The notes: generated from the letters alone by a model not told the origin. DNA of 64,000 nt from Desulfotruncus arcticus DSM 17038 (GCF_900113335.1 NZ_FOOX01000021.1:38914-102913), one strand, 5' to 3'; positions 8,221-17,581 are shown, numbered from the stretch's first letter. Numbers and translations: made by a program.

Positions 8221-9459
8221 GTGATAGCAGAAATTATTTTTACGGGTACGGAATTGTTACTGGGGCAGATACTTAACACCAACGCCCAGTATCTGCAGCA
8301 AGAACTAAGCGCAATGGGAGTGGATCTGTTTTACCAGGTTACGGTTGGAGATAACCTGGAGCGCTGTGCGACTGCTATCAGACAAGCCTCAAAACGGGCA
8401 GATCTGATAATAATTTGCGGCGGGCTTGGTCCCACCGAGGATGACATTAGCCGTGAAGCGCTGGCTGAAGCGCTGCAGCTGCAGCTCGTTGAAGACCCGT
8501 TTGCTCTGACGGTTGTAACCAGGTTTTTTAAGGAGCGGGGAGTGCCCGTTTCCAGCAATAATTACAAGCAAGCGCTTGTACCACAGGGCGGGATTGCGGT
8601 TGATAACCCGGTAGGAACAGCACCGGGAATCATCCTGGAAAAGGACGGTAAAATATACATTCTGGTTCCCGGCCCGCCACCGGAGTTTGCCAAGATGGTC
8701 AGGGAAAAAATTATTCCCCATCTGTTGGATAAAATGAGTGAGCGTTCGGGCCTGATTATGTCTAGGGTGCTTAAATTTTGCGGCATTGGTGAGGCTTTAA
8801 TAGATGAGAAACTCAGCGATCTGATCAAAAGCAATAACCCAACGGTGGCTCCCACGGCCAAATTTGCCGAAGTTCATTTAAGAATCACTGCCAAAGCAAA
8901 AGGGCCGGAGCAAGCCCAAAAAATGATTGATGAAATGGAAGCAAGAGTTAGGGAACGTCTTGGGTCATACATTTTTGGAACGAATAATGAAACTCTTCCG
9001 GCGGTTGTTATCAACCTGATCAGCAAAAAGAAAATGACTGTATCCATCATTGAGGACTTTACAGGCGGGCAGTTGGCCTACCAGTTATCTTCTGCCAAAG
9101 GCAGCGGCGGAGTTTTTAAATCCGGCCTGGTGGTTACAAATTTAAAGGCTGTTGAATTATTTAAAAACCTTAGTTGGGGCTCCGTCCCTGCAGATTTAAA
9201 GCAAAAGGCGGAATATCTGGCTGCCGCTGTCAGGAAAAAGTTTGACAGTGATATTGGTGTGGCGGTTACCGTTTTAAGTGATCCTGAACAAAAACTGGCG
9301 CAAACCAGCCACAGGTTTTTTATGGCAGCCGATTTCAACGGTGTCGAAATGTCCAGGGAGATGTTATTGTGGGGGGACAGGGACGATGCGGCGCAGCGTG
9401 CCACAACGGTAACATTGATGCTAATGTGGCGTTATTTAAAGCATGGAATCAAGTTTTAG
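8221..9459 (+). CDS. cinA: CinA family competence/damage-inducible protein
   Basis: About 412 residues: an N-terminal MoCF-like domain beginning MIAEIIFTGTELLLGQ with ICGGLGPTEDD and VPGPPPEF, and a C-terminal CinA domain containing EDFTGGQLAYQLS. Family members have NMN deamidase and/or ADP-ribose pyrophosphatase activity in NAD recycling; which applies here is not decided. GTG 8221 is chosen because GAGGTG at 8210-8215 sits 5 bases upstream and the translation aligns with usual CinA starts. Its 3' end overlaps the next gene by 17 bases. Confidence 0.92.
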   Translation: MIAEIIFTGTELLLGQILNTNAQYLQQELSAMGVDLFYQVTVGDNLERCATAIRQASKRADLIIICGGLGPTEDDISREALAEALQLQLVEDPFALTVVTRFFKERGVPVSSNNYKQALVPQGGIAVDNPVGTAPGIILEKDGKIYILVPGPPPEFAKMVREKIIPHLLDKMSERSGLIMSRVLKFCGIGEALIDEKLSDLIKSNNPTVAPTAKFAEVHLRITAKAKGPEQAQKMIDEMEARVRERLGSYIFGTNNETLPAVVINLISKKKMTVSIIEDFTGGQLAYQLSSAKGSGGVFKSGLVVTNLKAVELFKNLSWGSVPADLKQKAEYLAAAVRKKFDSDIGVAVTVLSDPEQKLAQTSHRFFMAADFNGVEMSREMLLWGDRDDAAQRATTVTLMLMWRYLKHGIKF

Positions 9460-11389
9460 TAAAATAATCTTTGGGGATGGTTATGTGGATCAAATTGAAT
9501 TGATGTTGCCCGACGGATCATCATATAAAATTGAGAACAAACCGGGATTGACCTATATTATTGGACCTAACGGCACCGGTAAATCCTTTGCCTTAAAAAA
9601 ATTTGCCCAGGAGAATACTGACCGGGCTTTGTACATTTTACCCTCCCGCGATGATATGAGGAGAAATCTGAATCCGGTGGTTCGCCGGGAGGAAGACGAT
9701 TTTTTAAGGGAATGGCTGATTTATGATCATATTTGCCAATACTGGAACAGGGCGGTAAAACAACCAGGTTTACTGGCACTGGCATTTTCTTTTTTGGAAA
9801 GGCTGGGTGTTCCCCAGCGGGTGTCAGTGAGTTCTGAAGACGGCGCGGTTAAATTTTGCATGACTGATAACAAAGGCTGTCAGCTGCAGCCTTACGAGGC
9901 TCCCGGGTTATTAAATTTGCCCGTTTTGGGTATCGCGGTTTATGATCCGGATCGGAAGCTGGTTATTATTGATGAACCTGAACAATCACTGCATCCCCAG
10001 GCCCAACATATTTTTGTGCAGGTTTTGCGCGAGGTTGCCAGACTGCAGGGCAAACATTTTATTTTAATTACCCACTCTCCTTCAATGGTCGATTTACGAG
10101 ATGCGGAAGATCTGGCCAGGGTGGTTTTCTTCCGCCGGCCCAAGAATTATATGCATGCGCGCAAGGTTTTTCAAATTTCCGCCGAGGATGCCCAACAATA
10201 CGCAGAACTAATTCCCGGACTAACCACCTACAAGCGCGAGGTCTTTTTTGCCGACAAGGTTATTTTGGTGGAAGGACAGCATGACCGGGATGTGCTAATG
10301 GCATTGATTGACGCGGGAGGTTTCAGTGTTTCCCTGGCCAGGACGAGTGTGCTGCCGCTGGGTGGGGTTGGCTACATGGCCAAATATTCAGCCTTCTTTA
10401 AAGAGATCGGCGTCAAGCCCTTTGTTATTTGCGACCGGGATGTAGTTTACCCGTCATCATCTATCCGCTGGTACAGTGGGCGGATGGAGGGGGAAACTTT
10501 TGACTGGCGGGGTTGGGTTAACCTGTCTTATGCCAGGGCCTACGCATTGGGGCGGGAAACCGAGCCACCGCAGGACCTGCCCAGCTTAAGGCCCGCAGAG
10601 TTTGATCTGCTTGAACAATTGGTATCCGAGTTGCGCCGAAAGACCAAAAGAGCAATGAATTATGTAGAAAAGAACAGGGTGTTGTTGACGGTAATTGGTT
10701 CCCTTTCCGACCTGCTTGCGGAAATTAGTAAAAAAGTTGAAAATCTGGACTACCGTGAGTACAGGGCATTCCATTTCCTGATGACGGTGGTTTTAAACCA
10801 TCAAGACTGGATGGGCAGCCCGGCGGAAGACGTTTTTTCGGAAATGCTTATAGCTTACAATAAAATGGAGGCCCAGGCTGATAAACTTGATATCTTGATT
10901 TTAAAGCGCGGCAGGCTCGAGGATATCTACGTGCACAGCGGTAGGCTGGAGTTTTCCAAAACAGAAAAATCGCTGCGTGAGGCCGCGGACATCAGGAGTC
11001 TTTACAGTGGGCGGCAGGAGCAGATAGATCTGGATTATTGCGACTTGATTCGGCCCTTAAGCAGCAAGCGCTTTCTTATCCGCATGAATAATGGCATTCC
11101 CCATGAGGCGGCGGCGGTACTGTCAGGAAAAATACATGAGATATATGATTTTCTCTTTGGCGACGGCCAGTTAATTGACCGGATAAATATATTAGAAAAC
11201 AGCGGTAAATTGGAGGAAATCTCATCCGGGGCCCGGGTGGTGGAATGTTTGCCGCAGGACAGCCCAACCCGGGTAACCCTGGAAATTCCTCTTTTAAAAG
11301 GTTATCTTGGAGTTGACGGTCGAATAACGATGTCAGCGCATACCCGCCCCGAGGTATTCAATCTTCTTTACAGAGGGCCGGCCAGGTAA
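9443..11389 (+). CDS. OLD-type AAA ATPase with TOPRIM domain, putative nuclease
   Basis: A 648-residue protein. The N-terminal ABC-like ATPase has Walker A GPNGTGKS (near residue 41), Walker B KLVIIDEPEQSLHP and an H-loop ILITHSPS. A TOPRIM domain follows with VILVEGQHDRDVL (catalytic Glu) and FVICDRDV (DxD-like), the layout of OLD-family overcoming-lysogenization-defect nucleases. The C-terminal 250 residues are not recognised. ATG 9443 lies within the end of cinA, so expression is coupled. No UvrD-like GajB partner follows, which points to a class 1-type stand-alone OLD protein. Roles in phage defence or DNA repair are inferred. Confidence 0.8.
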   Translation: MESSFSKIIFGDGYVDQIELMLPDGSSYKIENKPGLTYIIGPNGTGKSFALKKFAQENTDRALYILPSRDDMRRNLNPVVRREEDDFLREWLIYDHICQYWNRAVKQPGLLALAFSFLERLGVPQRVSVSSEDGAVKFCMTDNKGCQLQPYEAPGLLNLPVLGIAVYDPDRKLVIIDEPEQSLHPQAQHIFVQVLREVARLQGKHFILITHSPSMVDLRDAEDLARVVFFRRPKNYMHARKVFQISAEDAQQYAELIPGLTTYKREVFFADKVILVEGQHDRDVLMALIDAGGFSVSLARTSVLPLGGVGYMAKYSAFFKEIGVKPFVICDRDVVYPSSSIRWYSGRMEGETFDWRGWVNLSYARAYALGRETEPPQDLPSLRPAEFDLLEQLVSELRRKTKRAMNYVEKNRVLLTVIGSLSDLLAEISKKVENLDYREYRAFHFLMTVVLNHQDWMGSPAEDVFSEMLIAYNKMEAQADKLDILILKRGRLEDIYVHSGRLEFSKTEKSLREAADIRSLYSGRQEQIDLDYCDLIRPLSSKRFLIRMNNGIPHEAAAVLSGKIHEIYDFLFGDGQLIDRINILENSGKLEEISSGARVVECLPQDSPTRVTLEIPLLKGYLGVDGRITMSAHTRPEVFNLLYRGPAR

Positions 11390-11393
11390 ACAG

Positions 11394-11417
11394 GAGATGC
11401 CGCTACCGCGGCATCTC
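11394..11417. terminator. bidirectional hairpin terminator
   Basis: GAGATGCCGC-TACC-GCGGCATCTC is a perfect 10-base-pair stem between the convergent ATPase gene and the small gene at 11418. It lacks a strong T-tract on the plus side. Confidence 0.6.
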
Positions 11418-11624
11418 TTAGTCGTCTATAATATTTTCCAGTTCTTCTTTAGCCAATTCACCTAAGCTCATATCTCCTTCCTTCCGGTCGTCCAATGGCG
11501 CGGGAGGGGCTTCTCTGCCGGGTATTCTATGAGCTGCCCTTAAATCCTGCTCCACGTGATCTTTACCTGCCAGCATATAATCTGCATCTAACCCAAATGA
11601 TTCAGTTCTTTTATTATTTTCCAA
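11418..11624 (-). CDS. small acidic protein of unknown function
   Basis: A 68-residue acidic protein with a C-terminus rich in Glu and Asp (ELAKEELENIIDD) and no membrane segment or cysteine. TTG 11624 is chosen because GAGGTG lies 6 bases upstream of it; an ATG at 11654 has no clear ribosome binding site. It is divergent from spoVT across about 170 AT-rich bases. No family is recognised. Its position next to sporulation genes hints at spore-related expression, but nothing in the protein itself shows that. Confidence 0.6.
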   Translation of the reverse strand: MENNKRTESFGLDADYMLAGKDHVEQDLRAAHRIPGREAPPAPLDDRKEGDMSLGELAKEELENIIDD

Positions 11625-11793
11625 ATTAATCACCTCGTTTATATTCTGTGACAAATGATAGAAATTATCACATTTTCACATAAACTTTAAAAAATTTGCA
11701 TATATTGCCAGGTTTTTTTATGGTATTTAGTAAATACTTTTTAATAAACGGTAAAATAATAAATTACTAACATTAAAAGGAGGAATGAGTCTT

Positions 11794-12333
11794 GTGAAGC
11801 CTACAGGAATTGTCAGACGGATCGACGAATTGGGCCGTGTTGTTATTCCTAAAGAAATTAGGCGCACAATGAGAATTCGCGACGGTGAGCCTCTTGAGAT
11901 TTACGTTGACAGGGAAGGAGAAGTCATCTTAAAAAAATATGCCCCTATCAACGACCTTGGGCAATTTGCCAAGGAATACACAGAATCTCTCCATGAAGTA
12001 CTTGGGCATGTTGTTTGTGTTGCCGACAAAGATGAAGTAATTGCTGTTACCGGACGCTATAAAAAAGAGCTGCTTAACAAATCCATTGGCGGTACAATTG
12101 CGGATATTATCAACAATCGTGAGAATAGAATCATAAATCAAGAGCATAGTATTACTGAAGATCAATTCGTATTTTCAAACAGTGTGGTATCTCCTATTAT
12201 TGCCAACGGGGAATCAATTGGTGCGGTAATAATCACCTCGAAGGAAGCGGGAGCAAAAATGGGGGACCTGGAAAACAAACTTGCTTCTACCGCAGCGTCT
12301 TTTTTGGCGAAACAAATGGAATCTACAAGATAA
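11794..12333 (+). CDS. spoVT: stage V sporulation protein T
   Basis: About 179 residues. The N-terminal SpoVT/AbrB swapped-hairpin DNA-binding domain reads MKPTGIVRRIDELGRVVIPKEI and is followed by a GAF-like C-terminal domain ending in TAASFLAKQME, matching Bacillus SpoVT in order and length. SpoVT modulates sigma-G-dependent gene expression in the forespore. GTG 11794 is preferred: AAAGGAGGA lies about 8 bases upstream, while ATG 11785 nearly abuts it. A SASP gene, a typical target, lies 1 kb downstream. Confidence 0.93.
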   Translation: MKPTGIVRRIDELGRVVIPKEIRRTMRIRDGEPLEIYVDREGEVILKKYAPINDLGQFAKEYTESLHEVLGHVVCVADKDEVIAVTGRYKKELLNKSIGGTIADIINNRENRIINQEHSITEDQFVFSNSVVSPIIANGESIGAVIITSKEAGAKMGDLENKLASTAASFLAKQMESTR

Positions 12334-12374
12334 ATAAATAGAAAATTCAGTTAATTTGCAGGTGTTTTACTGTG

Positions 12375-12405
12375 TGCTTGATAATTTATTCAAGCATCTT
12401 TTTTG
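12375..12405 (+). terminator. rho-independent terminator after spoVT
   Basis: TGCTTGA-8-TCAAGCA stem (12375-12396) followed by TCTTTTTTG. Confidence 0.75.
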
Positions 12406-12500
12406 TGTAATTTGTTTTATTAACAAAAATAAGCTGGCTTAGACTCAAAAAATAAGGTAACTTTAATATTATAGCTATTGAAAATTAAGGGGAGAGACTC

Positions 12501-13139
12501 ATGAACCGATTGTTTAAAGAAGAGGCTCTTATTTTTTTGCAGGAGCGAAAACTTAATGAACTGGCTGATGTAATAATTAAGAAAAGAAGCCGGATTAAAA
12601 ATTTACTAAGACTTTTATACAGTACTGACGCTATCTTGCGCTGGAGGGCAATAGAAGCCGTTGGTGTCGTTGTGGACAAACTGGCTGATAATGATTATGA
12701 AGCGGCCCGGAATATTATCCGTTCATTATTCTGGTCAATTAACGACGAATCCGGCGGTATAGGGTGGAGTGCGCCTGAGTGTATAGGTGAAATAATTTAC
12801 CGCAGACCGGTAGACTTTAAAGAATTTGCTTCCATTATCATATCTTTTACCGATGAGGAGATGCTTCTTCCCGGCGTGTTATGGGCGGCAGGAAGAATAG
12901 CACAGGCTGATCCGGAACTGGTTAGGGAGTTTGTCCCTGAATTAGTTGGATACATTGACAATCCGAATCCGGTGGTGCGGGGTTATATACTGAGGTTTTT
13001 ATACATAATTGGGGAAAAGGCCCCGCTGGACTATAATAGTTGTTTGCTGGATGATTTTAACATGGTGCCGGTTTATGAAAACGGGTTTTTAAAAGAAACT
13101 TCGGTTGCGGAACTGGCCAGATTGCATATCCAAAGATAA
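12501..13139 (+). CDS. DVU0298-like HEAT-repeat protein
   Basis: A 212-residue all-helical protein with repeated helix pairs such as LRWRAIEAVGVVVDKL, LPGVLWAAGRIAQ and PVVRGYILRFLYIIGE, resembling the DVU0298 family of HEAT-like proteins found mainly in anaerobes. No enzymatic motif is visible; such repeats usually mediate protein binding. AGGGGAGAG precedes ATG 12501. It stands alone between spoVT and a SASP gene, and its function is unknown. Confidence 0.7.
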   Translation: MNRLFKEEALIFLQERKLNELADVIIKKRSRIKNLLRLLYSTDAILRWRAIEAVGVVVDKLADNDYEAARNIIRSLFWSINDESGGIGWSAPECIGEIIYRRPVDFKEFASIIISFTDEEMLLPGVLWAAGRIAQADPELVREFVPELVGYIDNPNPVVRGYILRFLYIIGEKAPLDYNSCLLDDFNMVPVYENGFLKETSVAELARLHIQR

Positions 13140-13263
13140 ACTGAAAAAATTTCGCAGCTGATAAAAAAAATATATAATCGCAGGAGAAAATTTTAGTTTA
13201 ACCTATTTATTACCCTTTTATAACTCAAAAAAAAGGACATTATAATAGTTGGAGGTGAATCAC

Positions 13264-13533
13264 TTGTCAAAAGAATTTTTAAATGGCTTAAAGTTTTCTG
13301 TGATTCAGGAACTTCCGGAGTTTGCAGGAATTGTTAACGAGGGCCAGTATCAACAAAGGCTGAATGACTTTAAGTTTGAAGTGGCCCAAGAAGTTGGTAT
13401 TCCCCTATCGCAAGGCTATAACGGAAATTTAAAGTCAAAAGATGCAGGAGTTATCGGCGGGCACATTGGAGGTAAAATTGGCGGTCACATGGTAAGGGAA
13501 ATGATAAGGGCTTATGAAGCTTCTTTAACTTAG
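13264..13533 (+). CDS. small acid-soluble spore protein, alpha/beta type
   Basis: An 89-residue protein with the two conserved alpha/beta SASP segments: FKFEVAQEVGIPLSQGYNGNL, whose Glu-Val/Gly site is the GPR protease region, and SKDAGVIGGHIGGKIGGHMV. These proteins coat and protect forespore DNA. TTG 13264 follows GGAGGTG (13251-13257). A CATTATA box at 13238-13244 fits a sigma-G -10 (CATWHTA), but no clear -35 was seen. The gene indicates an endospore former. Confidence 0.9.
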   Translation: MSKEFLNGLKFSVIQELPEFAGIVNEGQYQQRLNDFKFEVAQEVGIPLSQGYNGNLKSKDAGVIGGHIGGKIGGHMVREMIRAYEASLT

Positions 13534-13544
13534 TTTTTCAGCCG

Positions 13545-13566
13545 GGGCGGGTAACCGCCCTTTTTT
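13545..13566 (+). terminator. rho-independent terminator after the SASP gene
   Basis: GGGCGG-GTAA-CCGCCC stem followed by six Ts. Confidence 0.85.
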
Positions 13567-13636
13567 ATATATTTTCTGTACAAGAAGCAAAAAGATCAGC
13601 TGCGGCATAAAATACTTTACAAATGTTGATTTATAT

Positions 13637-13660
13637 TATAACATTCAAATAAATGTTTTA
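13637..13660 (+). promoter_or_regulatory. candidate CadC operator
   Basis: Imperfect inverted repeat TATAACATT-CAAATA-AATGTTTTA (8 of 9 positions match), 17 bases before the cadC start. It resembles the AT-rich CadC/ArsR operator of cad operons. A weak -35-like TTTACA (13616-13621) and TATAAC (13637-13642) suggest it overlaps the promoter. Confidence 0.6.
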
Positions 13661-13676
13661 ATGTTGAGGTGTTTAA

Positions 13677-14045
13677 ATGACTGCGTTTGATAAACACGTT
13701 TGCGAAATTTTTTGTTTTGACGAGGAAAAAGTTAACCGTATCAAGCGGGAAGTGACAGTTACGGAAGGACTCGGTCAAATGTTTAAAGCCCTGGGGGATG
13801 AGACCAGAATCAAAATAATCTACGCGCTCTCCCGTGAGGAATTATGTGTATGTGATGTGGCGCAAATTATCAATGCAACAGTGGCGGCAGCATCACACCA
13901 CCTGCGTTTGTTAAAAGCCCAGGGACTGGCAAAGAGCAGAAAACAAGGGAAAATGGTTTTTTATTCTTTAGATGATGCATGTGTTAAGACAATTATTGAA
14001 GCTGCCTTGGAGCACTTTAAAGGGGAACACGGTAAGAAGCGGTAA
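13677..14045 (+). CDS. cadC: CadC-type ArsR/SmtB metal sensor repressor
   Basis: A 122-residue winged-helix protein. The metal site of CadC is present: N-terminal Cys9 and Cys13 (HVCEIFC) and Cys57/Cys59 in ELCVCDVA of helix alpha-3. The recognition helix reads VAAASHHLRLLK, and a C-terminal DDAC..ALEH pattern suggests a second, alpha-5 metal site. The protein is expected to release the operator on binding Cd, Pb or Zn. It is followed 30 bases later by the metal-transporting ATPase it presumably controls. Confidence 0.88.
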   Translation: MTAFDKHVCEIFCFDEEKVNRIKREVTVTEGLGQMFKALGDETRIKIIYALSREELCVCDVAQIINATVAAASHHLRLLKAQGLAKSRKQGKMVFYSLDDACVKTIIEAALEHFKGEHGKKR

Positions 14046-14075
14046 CGCGATTAGATTTGTTGGAGGTTTGGTTGA

Positions 14076-16538
14076 ATGACAAAATGCAATGGACATTATT
14101 GCGGGTGTAACAGAAAAGAGACGCAAAGCTCCGGGTGCGCTGTTATAACCTCGAATGAGCTGGCCGCAGCATATGATGGTTTAGAAGATGATGATTGGGG
14201 AGATGTGGAAAATATCCACACTGACAGTTTTCGGCTTGTTGGACTGGACTGTGCGGATTGTGCGGCCAAATTGGAGAAAAATATAGCTCAATTATCCGGA
14301 GTAAGGACTGTGAAAATGAATTTCGGCGCCTCAAAAATGTTAGTGGAACATACAATTGGTGCCGGCAAAATTATCAAAAGGGTGGAAGAAGCCGGATATA
14401 GAGCAACCTTGGACGTACCGGGACAATCAGTAAGGAATACGGTTTTCCGGCTATCCGGAGTTGATTGTGCTGACTGCGCAGCTAAACTTGAACAAAAAAT
14501 ATCAGGCATGAGCGGGGTAGAAAGCGCAATAATTAATTTTGGCGCTGCCAAAATGACAGTACGCCATACCGTAGGAGTGGACGAAATTATCCGGGGCGTT
14601 CAGGAATCCGGTTATAAAGCTGAGCGGGAAGGTGCTGCTGTTGATACTGGTAGCCGCAGATCCTTCTGGCAAGACCGCAAGTTAATGCTGACCGTTCTTT
14701 CCGGTCTTTTTGTTTTGTCGGGGTTTACGGCCTCCGTCCTCAGTGCGCCAAGTTTGGCTGTGCCGGCGTTATATCTGGCGGCCATGCTTTCCGGCGGTTT
14801 ATTTGTGGCTAAAAATGCTTACTATTCTTTAAAATCGTTTAGTTTAGACATGAATGTATTGATGACAATTGCTGTTGTCGGAGCCTCCGCCATCGGCGAG
14901 TGGGCCGAAGGGGCGGTGGTGGTTTTTCTTTTCGCTTTAGGCAACACCCTTCAGGCTTATAGTATGGAAAAAACCAGAAATTCAATCCGGGCGCTTATGG
15001 AGCTTTCACCCGCCGAGGCTCTGGTGCGGCGCGGCGGCCGGGAAATGATGCTTCCGGTGGAAGATATTGTGGTCGGCGATATTGTAATCATCAAGCCTGG
15101 TGAAAGAATTGCTGTTGACGGCCGGGTGACCACAGGCGTTTCAATGGTTAATCAGGCACCCATTACCGGCGAGTCGATGCCGGTAGAAAAAACACCGGGT
15201 ATCGAGGTGTTTGCCGGTACTATTAATGAAGAGGGCTCTCTGGAGATAGAAGTAACCAAAGCTGCAAGGGATACTATGCTGGCCAGGATTATTGATATGG
15301 TTGAAGAAGCGCAGGGGCAAAGGGCTCCTTCACAACAATTTGTGGATATTTTTGCCAAGTATTACACGCCCGCAGTTGTAGCGGCGGCAGTGGCCATTGC
15401 GGTTATTCCGCCTCTTTTTCTGGGATTGGAGTTAAAACCCTGGCTTGAAAAGGCATTAATTCTTCTGGTGATTGCCTGCCCGTGTGCACTGGTTATCTCT
15501 ACTCCGGTAGCAATAGTTTCAGCCATAGGCAGCGCAGCCCGCCGCGGCGTCCTGATTAAGGGAGGTGCTTATTTGGAAGCAGCCGGTGCATTAAAAGTAT
15601 TGGCTTTTGATAAGACCGGCACCTTGACCGAGGGACGCCCAGAGGTAACGGATATTATTGCTTTGGCAGGTCATACCGGAATGGATGTATTAATTGTTGC
15701 TGCAGCAGTGGAAAACAGGTCCCAGCACCCACTGGCACGCGCGGTTATCAGGTACGCCGGACAAATGGGCGTCAATCTCCCGGAAAGCAGTGACTTTCAA
15801 TCTATTACCGGAAAAGGTGCCAGAGCGGTTGTAGATGGCCAATGCTATTATATCGGCAGCCCTAAATTGTTTATTGAATTACATTTGGATATAACTGCCG
15901 TGGAAGAAGCTGTTGTTAAACTACAAAAGGAAGGCAAAACAGTAATCATTGTGGGATCAGCCCATGGAATAATGGGAATAATCGCCGTTGCCGACAGATT
16001 GCGTCCCAACAGTACCGGGGCGTTAAAAGGCTTGCGCCCGGCTGGTATCCAAAAAATTGTCATGTTAACCGGGGATAATAAAATTACTGCCGAGGCCATA
16101 GCCTCAGACCTGAGTTTAGACGCCTACCATGCGGATTTATTGCCGGGGGATAAATTTGAGGTTATAAAAAAATTGCAATCACAATTTGGTAATGTGGGGA
16201 TGGTAGGTGATGGAGTCAATGATGCTCCGGCCCTGGCTGCGGCAAATATCGGCATTGCCATGGGAGGGGCCGGCACGGATACGGCCCTGGAAACTGCGGA
16301 TATTGCCCTGATGGCTGATGACCTGGCCAAATTACCCTACACTATTAGACTTAGCCGGCGGGCATTAGGGATTATTAAACAAAATATTGCTTTTGCACTG
16401 CTGGTAAAAGCGGTATTTATTGCAGGCACCTTTTGGGGTATTACCAACCTGTGGATGGCTGTATTTGCCGATACCGGAGCAGCACTGCTGGTAATAGCCA
16501 ACGGTATGCGCCTGATGCGGGTAAACGACAATCAATGA
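14076..16538 (+). CDS. cadA: heavy-metal P1B-type ATPase (Cd/Zn/Pb export)
   Basis: An 820-residue protein. A Cys-rich N-terminus (KCNGHYCGC) is followed by two tandem HMA domains, each with a DCADC metal motif, then membrane helices with the CPC motif (ACPCALVIS), the phosphorylation site DKTGTLTEG and the hinge GDGVNDAPAL. The CPC motif and the partner CadC sensor indicate soft divalent cation export (Zn, Cd, Pb) rather than copper. The two HMA domains are near copies of each other (LSGVxxxDCADCAAKLE), so internal duplication is evident. GGAGGTTTGGTTG precedes ATG 14076. Confidence 0.93.
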   Translation: MTKCNGHYCGCNRKETQSSGCAVITSNELAAAYDGLEDDDWGDVENIHTDSFRLVGLDCADCAAKLEKNIAQLSGVRTVKMNFGASKMLVEHTIGAGKIIKRVEEAGYRATLDVPGQSVRNTVFRLSGVDCADCAAKLEQKISGMSGVESAIINFGAAKMTVRHTVGVDEIIRGVQESGYKAEREGAAVDTGSRRSFWQDRKLMLTVLSGLFVLSGFTASVLSAPSLAVPALYLAAMLSGGLFVAKNAYYSLKSFSLDMNVLMTIAVVGASAIGEWAEGAVVVFLFALGNTLQAYSMEKTRNSIRALMELSPAEALVRRGGREMMLPVEDIVVGDIVIIKPGERIAVDGRVTTGVSMVNQAPITGESMPVEKTPGIEVFAGTINEEGSLEIEVTKAARDTMLARIIDMVEEAQGQRAPSQQFVDIFAKYYTPAVVAAAVAIAVIPPLFLGLELKPWLEKALILLVIACPCALVISTPVAIVSAIGSAARRGVLIKGGAYLEAAGALKVLAFDKTGTLTEGRPEVTDIIALAGHTGMDVLIVAAAVENRSQHPLARAVIRYAGQMGVNLPESSDFQSITGKGARAVVDGQCYYIGSPKLFIELHLDITAVEEAVVKLQKEGKTVIIVGSAHGIMGIIAVADRLRPNSTGALKGLRPAGIQKIVMLTGDNKITAEAIASDLSLDAYHADLLPGDKFEVIKKLQSQFGNVGMVGDGVNDAPALAAANIGIAMGGAGTDTALETADIALMADDLAKLPYTIRLSRRALGIIKQNIAFALLVKAVFIAGTFWGITNLWMAVFADTGAALLVIANGMRLMRVNDNQ

Positions 16539-16691
16539 GATTAAATTTTTTTTATGTTTTTTTTGTCAAACCCTCCAATAATCTGCATTTTTATGCGAAA
16601 ATATAATATAGGTTCCGACAATAAAAACGCCAAGTATTTAAAAACTCGAAAAAGGAGGTATTAAGCTACTAAATTCAATTGATTATTTGAA

Positions 16692-16824
16692 CAAATACAC
16701 CGAATCCCCAAATTAGGGAGCGGGGGAACCATTATAGGAACCATTAATAGGGGTGAATTGCTTATTTACTGCAAGGGGCTATCTTTCGGTCCTAACCCGG
16801 CAGCTAACCTCGTAGGTGTAGAAA
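16692..16824 (+). ncRNA. c-di-AMP riboswitch (ydaO/yuaA type)
   Basis: Conserved ydaO blocks occur in order: CACCGAATCC, GGGAGCGGGGGAACCA, AGGGGTGAAT, GGGGCTATCTTTCGGTCCTA, ACCCGGCAGCTAACCTCGTAGG. The element ends about 10 bases before the downstream hydrolase start. In Firmicutes this class binds c-di-AMP and turns off wall hydrolase and K+ transport genes. Its position before a LysM-NlpC/P60 gene is the classic arrangement. Confidence 0.92.
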
Positions 16825-16833
16825 GGGACAAAA

Positions 16834-17460
16834 ATGACAAAAGCATTAACATTTGTTTGTACTTTGGTTTTTGTTACCATTCTATGGGGTGTTACTGCGC
16901 CTGCTTACGCTGATACTTATTACGATGTGCAACCCGGTGATACCCTTTGGCAGATTTCCAAACTACATGGAATTTCAGTGGAGCAAATTCAAACATCAAA
17001 TTCTTTAAACTCCACCATGATTCACCCGGGGCAAAAATTGCTGATCACTGGCAGTGCTCCGGCTGCCCAACCGATTACGGTATCCAGGGGGACAAGCCGT
17101 GCGGAAATGGTTATTGACTATGCCAGAACTCTTATCGGTGCCCCTTATGCTTATAGGGGCCAGTCACCTGCTGGTTTTGACTGTTCAGGCTACGTCCAAT
17201 ATGTTTTTAAAAACTTTGGAGTGGACATGCCCCGTACAGCTTCCGAACAATTTAACATTGGTACAAAAGTGAATTCCAGTGAAGCGAGGCCGGGAGATAT
17301 CGTGGCGTTTGCCAGCGGAGGGGCTATCAACCATACCGGAATTTATCTGGGAGGAGGCAGTTTCATCAGTTCAACTTCCAGTCACGGTGTTGATATTGCG
17401 CCGGTCTTTGGTTCATATTGGGCCAACCACTTTTATGGTTTCAGCAGAATTATACCCTAG
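16834..17460 (+). CDS. secreted LysM-NlpC/P60 peptidoglycan endopeptidase
   Basis: A 208-residue protein. A signal peptide (cleavage near APAYA) precedes one LysM domain (YDVQPGDTLWQISKLHGISV) and an NlpC/P60 domain with catalytic Cys in FDCSGYVQYVF and His in INHTGIYLG. It is expected to cut gamma-D-Glu-diaminopimelate stem peptide bonds during wall growth, division or germination. A c-di-AMP riboswitch directly upstream suggests repression at high c-di-AMP. A strong terminator follows, so it is monocistronic. Confidence 0.92.
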   Translation: MTKALTFVCTLVFVTILWGVTAPAYADTYYDVQPGDTLWQISKLHGISVEQIQTSNSLNSTMIHPGQKLLITGSAPAAQPITVSRGTSRAEMVIDYARTLIGAPYAYRGQSPAGFDCSGYVQYVFKNFGVDMPRTASEQFNIGTKVNSSEARPGDIVAFASGGAINHTGIYLGGGSFISSTSSHGVDIAPVFGSYWANHFYGFSRIIP

Positions 17461-17463
17461 ATT

Positions 17464-17504
17464 AAAAGAAAAAACTTCCGGTTGCTCCGGAAGTTTTTTC
17501 TTTT
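17464..17504. terminator. strong rho-independent terminator
   Basis: An 18-base-pair perfect stem around CTTCCGG-TTGCT-CCGGAAG, flanked by A- and T-runs. Confidence 0.9.
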
Positions 17505-17581
17505 AAGCGTATGTTCTAAATAATTCATATTTCTATTGGCAATAATAAAATGAATTCAATTAAGAAGGAGGAAAATATGTT

